NCBI RefSeq assembly: GCF_000315625.1 | Contig: NW_005434579.1 | Location: forward strand, 1,849 to 52,182 | Direction of reading: 5' to 3' | From: Guillardia theta CCMP2712 | Lineage: Eukaryota; Cryptophyceae; Pyrenomonadales; Geminigeraceae | Length of the DNA stretch: 50,334 nt | Position numbers and translations under genes: made by a program | Notes under the pieces: model-generated | Told to the model about the DNA's origin: nothing | Databases searched by the model: none | The model's input: the letters and a program-made list of their open reading frames with translations, nothing else | Shown: positions 19,317 to 28,498 of the stretch, in pieces | How positions within the stretch are numbered: the stretch's first letter is position 1 | Layout of the letters: every line of letters begins with the position of its first letter

Positions 19317-22300
19317 ACAAGAGCAGGAGGAGGAGCAGGAGGAGCAGGAAGAGAGGATGGTGCATGACATACTCGCTCTTGCTCATCCTTGTCCTTCCTC
19401 AACAAGTCAATCTCGTCCATCAGTTTGTTCACTCGATTCTTCTCCTTCTCAACATCTTCTGTCAAGCTGACCACCTGCCCACTTGTCATTCTCATCGTCG
19501 TATCGCCATCTTGTCGCACTTTTGCTCGGTGAGTTGCGACCTCGTCCTGCAGGTCCCTCGAGACGCTCTCGACGTCCTCCTTTTGCAGCTTCATCTCCGA
19601 CAACTTCTGCCCAACTTCGAACAACCTGAGCAAGAGTGAGGGAGAGTGAGAAGAGATCGAGGAAGATGAAGAAGGAAGACAACGATGATGAAGAACTTCA
19701 TCCATGATCGAACCATCACAACACATCAACAAACAAGAGGAGAAGGAGAGGTTCGGTAAGTGAACTGCAATCATTCGACCTGTTCTTCAGAGTATCTCGC
19801 TCTTCCTGCAACCTTTTCATCTCGACAAGTTTTTCTTCTGCTCGTGCAACTTCATCTTCAAGTTCGTCGATTCGTCTTTTGAGTTGCCCGCAATCTTTGA
19901 CAAGTGACGTTCTCTTCTGATATGAATCATCCAGCTCCCCCTGCAAGTCTGTAACCTTGCTCGACAGCCGCTCGCACGTTTGTTGCGAAGTTCGGATTTT
20001 CCTCTCCTGCTCCGACAGCTCCTCCTGCATCCGCTCCACCTGCGTCTGCAGCTCGACAACTTTCCTCTCCTTCTCCTGCAGATCCTTGGACTTCTTCATC
20101 AGCTTCTCGTTTGCCATCACCAGCCCGTGCTCGACTTCTTCTCTCTCCGTCTGATACTTCAACAACTCCTTGCTCTTCTTGCTCATGTTCTGTTGGAGCG
20201 TTTCTACCTTGCTCAGCAACATCTCGGCACGCTCTCGCTCTTCTTTCAGGCTCATCTCGACCACCTCAAGCTGCTCAGCCTGAGATGCGATCATGTCCGA
20301 CAGTTCCTTCTTCTCTCCTGCTGTCTTTGCTGCCTCTGCTTGCAGTGATGACAACTGAGCGTTCAAGGTCAAGACTTTGGCGTCGTATGCAAAGTTAGAA
20401 TCAGACTGAAATTTCTTGTCCTGCAAAGAGAAATGAGACGAGCAGATTTGATGGAAAATAAGGCAAGGTAAAGACGAGACGAGACGAGACAGGACGAGAC
20501 GAGACGAGACGAGACGAGACAAGATACAAGTCATGACAAGATACAAGTCAAGACAAGATACAAGACAAGTTAAGACAAGACAAGACAAGACAAGACAAGA
20601 CAAGACAAGACAAGACAAGACAAGACAAGACAAGACAAGACAAGACAAGACAAGACAAGATCAGACAAAACAAGATCAGACAAGACAAGACAAGACAATA
20701 CAATACAAGATCTGTTTTCATGTCCCTTGTTCTGACCTTGTTAAGTTCAGAGATAGTGAATTCTTTCTCCATCAGGAGTTTTTCTCTTGTCTTGACTTCT
20801 TCTTTCAGCCTCTCACACGTTGCCTTGAGCTCAGCCTTCTGACTTGCTACCTCGTCAACCTCCTTGTTCTTCTCCATCAGAACTTTCTCGAGCCCCTCCA
20901 ATTTGCCCTTCAGCGCCACCTTCTTCAGTTTTTCCTCCTCCACCTCCTCTCGCGCATCCACCAGCATCTTCTTGATCTTCTCCACCTCCTCCTCTGTCCC
21001 GCTCAGAGCCGCCAACTTGAGCTCGAGCGTTCCTCGCAGGTTCTCCTTCTCCTCGCTCTCCTGCTGCATCTTCTTCCTCAGCTTCTCTTGCTCGCTGCTT
21101 CCCCGCCACGCCCGCAGGAGGGAGGCGAGGGCTCGCAGCCTCAGCCGATCGCGAGCGTGAGAGCAGAGCTGACGCTTTCTCCTCCGGCGCTGCAGCTTCA
21201 GCTTCCAGGAGAGGAAGGAGGCGCCGGTGGAGACGTTGGCGATGGCGAAGTAAGCTTTTTTGAGCATGATGAACCTCGACCTCTGCTCCTTGGCGAACAA
21301 CCTCCAGCTCGCGATCACGAATTTACTGCGGATGGACTGAAGCTTTTCCCTGTGCTTGTTGATGGCGTACTTGCGCTGCTTCTTGACTTTGATTGACTGC
21401 CGCCATCTCTGAAAGCTCTTGAGACAGTTGTCCTTCACCATCACAGATTGCTTGCGAAGACAACTCGTGCGAGATTTGTTGACATACTCTTTGAAGATCG
21501 CGTCTCCTTCTGACAACCTGATCTCAAAGTCCGCAATCCTGAAGCACGAGAGAGAACAATCAGGAATGGAGCAGGAGGAAGAGACAGGAGATGTAAAGCA
21601 AACAGCAGCAGCAGAGGTAGTGCAGCAGCAGCAGCGTGTAGATGACAACACTTACATTTCATTCTTCTGCGTCAGAAGTTTCTGCAGACTTTCCATCTCA
21701 CCATCTAACTGGTGCCAACCTGTTTCGATGTCTACAACTTTGTTGAAAATGATTGAACTTGTTTCTTCCAAACTCGCAAGGAGACGAGATATTTGAACTT
21801 GTTGAGATTGCAATCTGCAAAATCAATCATCACTACAGAACGACAGCAGCAGGCATATTGGAAGCCTTACGTCTTGTCTTGTTCATTTCGCTCTTTCTTG
21901 TTGTCATTCAGCGTCTTGACAAGATGTGCAATGTTTTGCTTCAAATTCTCACCCTGACCCTCTCTCAGCGACACGTCCCTTATGCTTGTCAGCTCCGTCT
22001 CAATCATGTCCAGGACAACGCGAAGGTTGCAGTTTTGCGATGAGAGGTGAAGCAGGGAAGAGATTGACTGCACAGTTCGAAGAGAAGAGAGAAAGTTGTG
22101 ATGAAGATGACCCATCGTCTTCTCACAAATCACCATCTGACCTGACATCTTCTCGAACTCACTCTCCAAGAGCTCTTTCTCATCATTACAATGTTCAAGC
22201 GCAGTTGCCAGCTCGTCTCTCTCCTGTATGATTTCGTTCAACTGGCTCTTGACCTCTCCCAACTTCTCCATCGTCTTCGCTCTCTGAACTTCTGCCTCCT

Positions 22301-23260
22301 TCTTCTCCCTCGCAAGCTCCTCCACCTTCTCCTCCAGCAGCGCGTTCTCGTCCATCCCTCGCTCAAGCCTTACCCTCGTCTCCGCCAGCTCGACCGCGAC
22401 TGTGTTGCACTTCTCTGCCGACATGATCCAGTTCTCTCTCACACTCCTCTCGCTTCCCTCCAACTTGTCCATCCGATCTCGCATGGATCTCATCTCATCT
22501 TTCAACATTTCGCACTCTTTCACTGAGTTCTCACATTTCATCCTCTCACTCTCCATCTTCACCGTCTGCATGCTGAGTTGCTTCTGCATCTCTGCCTTCT
22601 CCCTCTCCACATTCTCAAGAGACGCCTGCAGCAACGACAGCTGTCGTGACATCGCAAACTTCTCATCATCCCCTTCCTTGACATTCTTCTTGTACATCTC
22701 CACATTCCTCCTTAACAACTCCAGCTCATCCCGCAAACTTTTGTTCTCTTGGATGATCTCTAAGTCTATTTTCGCGCTGTCTCGCTCCTTCACCTTCACC
22801 CGCTCCAGCTGGGCCCTCAGCTGCTCGCTTTCCTCCTTGTGTCTCGCACAAGTTCTCTGCAAGTCTCGTCCCGCCTCCTCCGCCTCCTTCAACTTTCTCT
22901 CCATCGTTCTCAGCTCGTCTCTGCTGGATCTCAGCCTCGTCACGGAGTCGGCGAGCTCGTGCTGCAACTTTGAGTTGCTCTGCGAGAGGAGGAAGATGTC
23001 GCTCTCGTAGTTGAGAACCTGCCGCATCCCCGTCCTGTTCTCGCCCCCCGAGCGACTGGCTGGCAGGATCCTGGCAGGCAGCTCTTGCGAGAGGTTCAGG
23101 GCCGATGGGGTCATCGGGTCGACGGAGATGCTGTGGCCATGTGATGCTGCAGACAGCAAGATGAGATGAGAAGACGAGCACAAACATTCTTGCCGGAGGA
23201 CGTGAGGATATCAGGCTGTCCGAAGAGCCTGCAATCATCGTCAATGTGCTCATAGCTCAT
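13337..23260 (-). CDS. Giant coiled-coil protein with Sfi1-like Trp repeats and C-terminal PDZ domain
   Basis: At least 30 exons were pieced together, giving roughly 1,800 aa. The start is the ATG at 23260 (MSYEHIDDD) or 23253 (MSTLTMIAG). Well-supported exons: 23146-21871, 21814-21656, 21538-20737, 20420-19780, 19625-19373, 19141-19061, then many small ones, and at the end 14395-14282, 14240-14202, 13993-13931, 13854-13795 and 13471-13337 (stop). Most of the protein is heptad-rich (for example ELADSVTRLRSSRDEL). Exon 21538-20737 carries four Trp motifs (FQRW, IASW, FLSW, LRAW) exactly 33 residues apart, as in centrin-binding Sfi1. The last exons give a PDZ domain: CGVGLTLEAD, ISEIK, GDVILAVDGQSIAG, then LQGPRGSRVIITAQRG. 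Exon joins near 18.75-18.95 kb and 15.3-15.9 kb are unresolved, so two genes are possible. A centrosomal or cytoskeletal scaffold role is inferred. Confidence 0.7.
13520..13680. repeat. (TCC/CTCCT)n pyrimidine tract in an intron of the giant gene
   Basis: It lies between the exon ending at 13795 and the last exon. On the transcribed (minus) strand it is purine, the opposite of most intron repeats in this gene. Confidence 0.8.
13795..14395 (-). other. PDZ domain-coding exons of the giant coiled-coil gene
   Basis: Four exons (14395-14282, 14240-14202, 13993-13931, 13854-13795) join in phase 0. They yield a carboxylate-binding-loop-like CGVGLTL, the GDVILAVDGQ core, and the late strand GSRVIITAQRG, which matches the PDZ order. 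The final exon (13471-13337) adds DFVVTLKRG, which could be an extra strand or a remnant of a second PDZ, then a Ser/Ala-rich tail. Confidence 0.7.
16017..16064. repeat. (GAG)n microsatellite in an intron of the giant gene
   Basis: About 16 perfect trinucleotides, pyrimidine on the sense strand of the gene. A similar run lies at 16930-16976. Confidence 0.9.
16432..16491. repeat. (GAGAGAG)n tract in an intron of the giant gene
   Basis: Tandem GAGAGAG heptamers on the plus strand, ending in GAGGAG, so pyrimidine (CTCTC) on the sense strand. Confidence 0.85.
17575..17626. repeat. (AGAGC)n pentanucleotide repeat in an intron of the giant gene
   Basis: About ten AGAGC units. Downstream of the exon encoding RSTLAENQKSLSELKLQ, whose donor appears to be GC (gcattc at 17672-17667). 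Confidence 0.85.
18258..18318. repeat. (CAT)n microsatellite in an intron of the giant gene
   Basis: About 20 perfect trinucleotides, flanked by ATCATGATCATGATC words. The exons on both sides are short coiled-coil pieces. Confidence 0.9.
19204..19349. repeat. (GAGCAG)n hexanucleotide repeat filling a 231-nt intron
   Basis: It occupies most of the intron 19372-19142. The flanking exons (ending DEQER, starting SFKAREKE) join in phase 0 when it is removed. On the sense strand it is CTGCTC. Confidence 0.9.
20473..20705. repeat. (GACAA)n and (GAGAC)n pentanucleotide arrays in an intron
   Basis: Over 20 GACAA units plus several GAGAC units inside the intron 20736-20421. On the sense strand they are TTGTC and GTCTC. 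Flanking exons (ending SELNK, starting DKKFQSD) join in phase 0. Confidence 0.9.
20737..21538 (-). other. Exon with four Sfi1/centrin-binding-like Trp repeats
   Basis: In this 267-codon exon the tryptophans of SFQRWRQ, VIASWRL, SFLSWKL and LLRAWRG are each 33 residues apart. Each is preceded by a hydrophobic or aromatic run and followed by basic residues. After the fourth, the sequence becomes a continuous coiled coil. Confidence 0.65.
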
Positions 23261-24325
23261 GCGCTCCTCTCAGACTTCTGCCGGAATGAAGACTTGGACA
23301 GTCGTTGCTCCAGCACCTGACCCGGGTGAGTCAGTGAGTCGAGTGTGTGATAGCAGATGAGAGATCAACGGAGGAGAGACGGGATCGCAAACGAGGAGGG
23401 AAAGACGAGAAGAGAGGGTAGGCGATATTTGAACCTCTTTGGATGTAGGCTTCAGCGCTGGGCTGATGAGGAGGTTTCGTCCCCCACTGCAACGTGTCAT
23501 GTGATTGTGGGGGCAGTGGCGTAGCGTCCTTACCTCTGATGGCGCTCTTCATGCGACTCGGGCCCTAAGACTGGCTCGCTCATCGCTGGCAAGTCGAACG
23601 AAGGCGAGGGAAGTCGACTTGAAGATGCAGCTGGTTGTAGAGAAGTAGATAGGGAGAAGCGGAAGAAAGGATGAAAAGAGGGGACAGTTAAGGAGTGAAG
23701 AGAAAGTTACTGCGGAAGGTTGGAGAAAGTAGGAGGACGACAGGGATGGACTCAGTGACTAAGTACAAGAGGGCAAAGATAAGGACAACAAGAAGTTGTG
23801 GGGAGGAGGAAGAGAGTGATGAAGGGAGTGAAGGGAGAGAGAGGAGAGGAGAGGAGTGAAGGGAGTGACAGAGGAAAGGAGAGGAGGGAGAGACAGAGGA
23901 CAGGACAGGAGGGAGTGACAGAGGAGAGGAGGGGAGAGGAGAGGGGGAGGATCTTCTAACTCTACAAGCAACTCAGTTTCGCATGGATTCAACGGCTTTG
24001 ACAGCTTTCTGAGAGGTTGAGGCATAAAAATATATAGAATGAGTAAAAGTTTCAAGTTTCTGGTACTTCACTGAGTGGGCCCGGCCGGGTCGCCGGGCTG
24101 GCAAGCAGCAGTGTGGCCCGGCGTGAGGGTCAAGCCTCCTCTCATCATAGTACAGCGAAAACCAACCCTCATCCTGCGTACTGCTGTCTCTCAAACCCGC
24201 AATCATGATGGCAACATAATGATAGGACAGGGAGGCCTTGAGCCGCCTGACGAAAGATCCTGGACCGGATGTGGTTGCAAGCCCCGTGAAGTCGGATAAC
24301 GGAGGCTGAAACATCTTGCGAGGCC

Positions 24326-24359
24326 GAGAGACCATCCAGCGCTGGATGGATGGTCTCTC
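24326..24359. repeat. 13-bp perfect inverted repeat
   Basis: GAGAGACCATCCA (24326-24338) pairs with TGGATGGTCTCTC (24347-24359), with an eight-base loop. Confidence 0.85.
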
Positions 24360-24426
24360 AGTCACGGTGCTGGCGATGATGGGAAGACTCCGAGTGAGCC
24401 GGGCCTTGGGCGGGACGTGCAGAGCA

Positions 24427-24508
24427 TGTACTGATTTTTAACTTCACTTTGAGTCCTCTACCCTACTTTTTGTCCTCGTACTGATTTTAACTTAACTTAA
24501 CTTTGAGT
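24427..24508. repeat. Two copies of a dispersed repeat fragment
   Basis: TGTCCTCGTACTGATTTTAA with TTTGAGT following (24471-24508), and a weaker copy (24427-24453). Both are the reverse complement of the fragment at 7895-7929. Confidence 0.6.
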
Positions 24509-24681
24509 GAAAGGCCATACTACGGCGCCGGCGAAACTGAGAGACGGGCCGACCGGGATCCGGACTCCGGGACGGCGCCGCCAGTCGCACCTCTTGCAAT
24601 TCTTTTTTTATGTCGACAAGCCCGCCTCATTTCGCCGAACATGCAGCAGCCTCCTGCAACAGTTGCTCCCCCCGCTCGTCA

Positions 24682-24684
24682 TGC

Positions 24685-24715
<31 letters not shown>

Positions 24716-24814
24716 CGTCCTCGTCCTGCTCCTGCTCCTGCTCCTCCTGCTCCTGCTCCTGCTCCTCCTGCCCCTCCTGCTCCTCCTGCTCCTCCTGCTC
24801 CTCCTCCTTTTTTG
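24682..24814. repeat. (CTG)n then (CTCCTG)n compound microsatellite
   Basis: A CTG run followed by CTCCTG/CTCCTC units in the upstream region of the P-loop gene. Open frames across it are low-complexity artefacts. Confidence 0.9.
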
Positions 24815-25072
24815 CCTCCTGCTGTTCACTTGCTGATTGTCTCGCTTCTGCAACTGCTTCTCCGACTCTTAAGAAGAACAGATGTGTTGAGGACGAGGAC
24901 GGCATGGATGATGATGGCAATGATGATGCAAGGAAAACCTGATGCTGCTCTGATGCGATGACGATGATTAAAGAACAGAATGGGATTTGGTCACTATTGA
25001 CATGGTCATGGTAATTTCTGATTTTGTTGGTTGCAGCAGCATAGATGTATTGATGCCTTCTCCGTCTGGTTA

Positions 25073-27988
25073 ATGTCATCGATGAAGCCTTCTCAAGCGT
25101 TTTCATCCTCCCTCATGCGGCGCTCCTCCTCGCTCGCTCGCTCAGTCTCCACGCTCTTCCTCCGCAGCTCTTCGGTCCTCCCTCGCCGAAGTTTCTCCGG
25201 CTCCTCGGACGTGAAGAGGAAGGCAGTGATGGTGGCGGCGACGGGTCAGCATCATGGCAAGACGACGGTAACGCTCGGCATGGTCCATAAGCTGCTGGAG
25301 CGAGGAAAGAAGGTGTCCTACCAGAAGCCGGTGGGGCAGCAGACTGTGCCTGTGATCTGCCAGGGAAAGGAGCTGCAGGTGGACCGTGACGTGGACATCT
25401 TCAAGCACGTGTGGCCTCAGCTCGTCGGCAGCTACAGCGACGCGAGCCCGGTCGCCTTCCCCCCCGGCTTCACCCGCATGGTCCTCGACGGCAAAGTGCA
25501 GACGCGCGACCTGGTGCAGCGATGCCGGGAGTCGTTCGCGCGGCTGGTGGAGGCGTCGGACTATGTGGTGGTGGAGGGGACCGGACACATCGGCGTCGGC
25601 TCCATCATCGACCTCAACAACGCACAGGTGGCAGCTGAGCTGCAGCTGGACGTGGTCATTGTGGCGCCGGGGGGGCTGGGGGTATCGTTTGACGTGCTGG
25701 CGGCGAATCACGCGCTGCTGAAGGAGCACGGAGTGAGATTGAAGGGAGTGGTGCTGAACAAGGTGGAGGAGAAGAAGAAGGAGATGATCGAGCACTACTA
25801 CCGCAAGGCTCTTCAGCGCATTGACGTTCCCCTCCTTGGCGTGATCCCCAGCGACGCGGACCTCCCGCTGCTCTCCATGAAATCTTTTACACGCCTGCTG
25901 AGTAGGAGGAAGCGACGAGCGTGTGCAGCCGCTGACGAGATTCATTCAGATGCTCAATTCCTAAGCTGCCAGGACAAGGAGCTGAGATTCTTCCGAAGGA
26001 CCAGACTGATCGTGAGCACTTATCCCTCCTGCTCTCCCGCTTACTCCTCCTCCTGCTCCACCTCCTGCTCCTGTTTTTGCTCCTCCTCCTTCCCCCCCAC
26101 CTCCTGCTCCTCCTGCTGCTCCTCCCCTCTCTCACTTCCTCCTCCTCACCGCTTTTCGGCTACTGATCGCAGAGTCAGGTCAACCCAGGCGATCTTCCTT
26201 TGCAAATCCCTGCCAACTCGCTGGTGAATCCCTTGGCTCTTTCTGCTGGCCCTGCTCCGCCCATTAACTCCTCCTCCTCCTTTCCTTGTCCTTGTCTCCG
26301 TTTCCCTTCCGTCCTCCTCCATTTCTACCTCCCTCCCTCCATCCATCCATCCATCCCTTTTTCCTCTTTCCTTTTTCCTCTTTCCTTTTCTCTCTTACTC
26401 CTCGTCTTCTTCCTTTGATCTCCTTGTGCTCGCCTTCTCGTCGTCTCCTACTTGCCGGTGCTTGCTGGCTGCTCATATCTGCTACAGTTCATCCTCCATT
26501 CTTCTCGCGCCGACTCCCTTCAGGTTCGCCAGCACTAGCTTGATCTCATCCCTGACTCTTACCTCCTCAAAGGCTCTCATTCACCAGCACAAGATTGCCA
26601 GGTTTTACAACCTCAAATCCTCTCCTCTCCTCTCATCTCCTCTCCTCTCCTCTCCTCTCCTCTCCTCTCCTCTCCTCTCCTCTCCTCTCCTCTCCTCTCC
26701 TCTCTTCTTCTCTCCTATCTCTCTTGCCTCCCCTTTCCGCTCGTCATTCTCTTTCTCCCCTGTTCTCCAAACTCTTCTCACCTCCTCTCCTCCTCATGTT
26801 CTCCCCATCTCAACTCCCCGACCTCGATTCCTTACGCTATCTTACAGGGAGGGAGAAGGCAAAGATCTGGCATGTGGCGTCATTGTGTTCGGTCCTGAGA
26901 GGTGCAACCCAACCACCTCACCTCTCCTCTCCTCTCCTCTCCTCTCCTCTCCTCTCCTCTCCTCTCCTCTCCTCTCCTCTCCTCTCCTCTCCTCTCCTCT
27001 CCTCACCCTTCCTCGCTATCCTCTCCTCTTTCCCCTCCCCTCCCCTCCCCTTTCCTCTCTCCCACCACCTCTCTTCTTTGCTACCCCTCCCCTCCCCTTC
27101 TCTCTCTCTGACAAGTTGCTCAGAGTCTCTGATGCAGACATCGCCGGGCTTGAACAGGTTCTCCTGCTGATTAGTTTCTCTCCTCCCTTACCGCCTCGTC
27201 ATTGTGCTTTACGTCAACCTCCACCACCACTAACTCCTCCTCCTTCTCGTCCTTCTCCTCCGCCGCCGCCTCCTTCTCCTTCTTGTCCTTCTCCTCCGCC
27301 GCCGCCTCCTTCTCCTTCTCGTCCTTCTCCTCCGCCACCATTTCCACCTTTTCCTCCATCCCGTCCTCCTCGTCCTTTTCCTTCTCCTTGTCTTACGCTT
27401 CCTTCCTTCCTCCTCGGTCATCACCACCTCCTCCTCCTCTCATCGTTGCTGCAGGAGGGGATTCCGATGCTGTACGTGAGCAAGAAAGATTTCGACGGGA
27501 CGGGGTTTACCCTCCTTGAGAAGGTGAGAGGGACGAGAGGGGGAGACGAGGCGAAGAAGGCAGAGCAGCGATGGAGGAGAGGAGGAGGAAGGAGAGCATG
27601 GCATGCAACGGGAGGGGAGGACGAGGACGAGGAAGAGGACGAGGAGGACGATAGAAGAAGAAGACGAGGGAGAGGAAGAGGACGAGGAGGACGATAGAAG
27701 AAGAAGACGAGGGAGAGGAAGAGGACGAGGAGGACGATAGAAGAAGAAGACGAGGGAGAGGATGAGGACGAGGAGGACGATAGAAGAAGAAGAGGGAGAG
27801 GAAGAGGAGAAAGAGGAAGTGACGTGGAGCAGGTGATGGGTCATACACACAAGCATCACAAGGCAGACATCGAGAGGATCGTCAGGACGTGAGTCGAGCT
27901 GATTCTCAGCTGGGCATGTGCTGGCTGACAGCCTTGCAGGTGCCAGCACGTGGGACAACACATTGACCTTGACGCGATCATCGCATGA
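25073..27988 (+). CDS. P-loop protein of the dethiobiotin synthase / phosphotransacetylase N-domain type, probably mitochondrial
   Basis: Exons 25073-25901, 25950-26011, 26173-26223, 26488-26523, 26573-26601, 26848-26901, 27124-27157, 27455-27523, 27833-27888 and 27940-27988 encode 422 aa. Each join keeps phase. The first about 50 residues are Ser/Arg-rich without acidic residues, a typical mitochondrial presequence. Then come AVMVAATGQHHGKTT (nucleotide-binding loop), KPVGQQ, a DYVVVEGTGHIGVGS segment and VVIVAPGGLGVSFDVL, the order seen in CobQ/BioD-like ATPases and in the N-terminal domain of long phosphotransacetylases. Small downstream exons add LACGVIVFGPER, GIPMLYVSKKDF and a tail HIDLDAIIA, as in the DRTGG-like half of that region. 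The phosphotransacetylase catalytic domain is absent. Substrate unknown. Several introns are filled with pyrimidine or purine repeats. Confidence 0.8.
26620..26704. repeat. (CTCTC)n array in an intron of the P-loop gene
   Basis: Tandem TCTCC pentanucleotides between exons 26573-26601 and 26848-26901, pyrimidine on the sense strand. An identical type of array follows in the next intron. Confidence 0.9.
26931..27002. repeat. (CTCTC)n array in the following intron
   Basis: Same pentanucleotide as at 26620-26704, in the intron after the 54-nt exon 26848-26901. The two neighbouring introns share the repeat, which hints at copying between them. Confidence 0.9.
27632..27805. repeat. 43-bp minisatellite, about four units, in an intron
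   Basis: The word GATAGAAG recurs at 27650, 27693, 27736 and 27779, an exact 43-bp period, within purine-only sequence between exons 27455-27523 and 27833-27888. Confidence 0.85.
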
Positions 27989-28498
27989 GTGACGACGTTT
28001 GACAAGCAGCTGTCAAACTGAACGACCGAAACTTTGACTAGCATCTCTCAAATCGACTTGTCAAACATACAAGAAAACCAGCTGAACCTGACATGAATCC
28101 GCCTCCTTCACGCCCACATCAGAAGCAGAGAGAGAGAGAGTGAGCAGGAGAGAAGTCCAGCTCCTGTCCAGCTACTTGCCTAATGATTCATAACTTGTTG
28201 GTGCCTCGTCATCGCAGACGAGGCGCAAGAGATTCTCGTCAGGGAAGGAACAGGGGCCAGCAGGCTTGGAGAAGTGGAGATGGTCGAAAGGCGGGGAGAG
28301 CAACATGCGAGCCGGTAGAGGATGAAGGGAAGGGCTGACGGACAAGCATACGAGAGGCAAGAAGGGAAAGGAGGACAGAGAGAGTCGGGAGGGAGAAGGA
28401 GATGCAGCATCGGTCATTACGATCCTTATGTGTATATTCGATATCTCTGTACGTCAAGTCAGGTTGAGGCCTCAAAGGAGGATGAAGGTCCGTAGACT
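27989..28498. other. Convergent intergenic region, no gene seen
   Basis: 510 bp between the stop of the P-loop gene (plus) and the stop of the armadillo gene (minus). It includes a short (AG)n run near 28129-28142. Confidence 0.5.

Larger units (their letters stand above)
23261..25072. other. Divergent intergenic region, no gene seen
   Basis: It lies between the starts of the giant gene (minus) and the P-loop gene (plus), so it should hold both promoters. It contains a purine tract (about 23640-23950), a GGCCCGGCCGGG-rich patch (24079-24120), a hairpin (24326-24359), dispersed repeat fragments and a CTG/CTC tract. Confidence 0.55.

Noticed and set aside
18956-19386. Long Leu-, Ala/Pro- or Gln/Glu-rich frames
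   Set aside because: Translations of the (GAGCAG)n array inside an intron of the giant gene.
20533-21396. Plus-strand frame of 287 codons
   Set aside because: Antisense shadow of the coiled-coil exon, beginning in the GACAA array; the minus frame has splice-consistent neighbours and Trp repeats.
26426-27697. Plus-strand frame of 423 codons
   Set aside because: Runs through introns and pyrimidine arrays of the P-loop gene; only the short exon parts within it are family-like, and these are in other frames or limited pieces.
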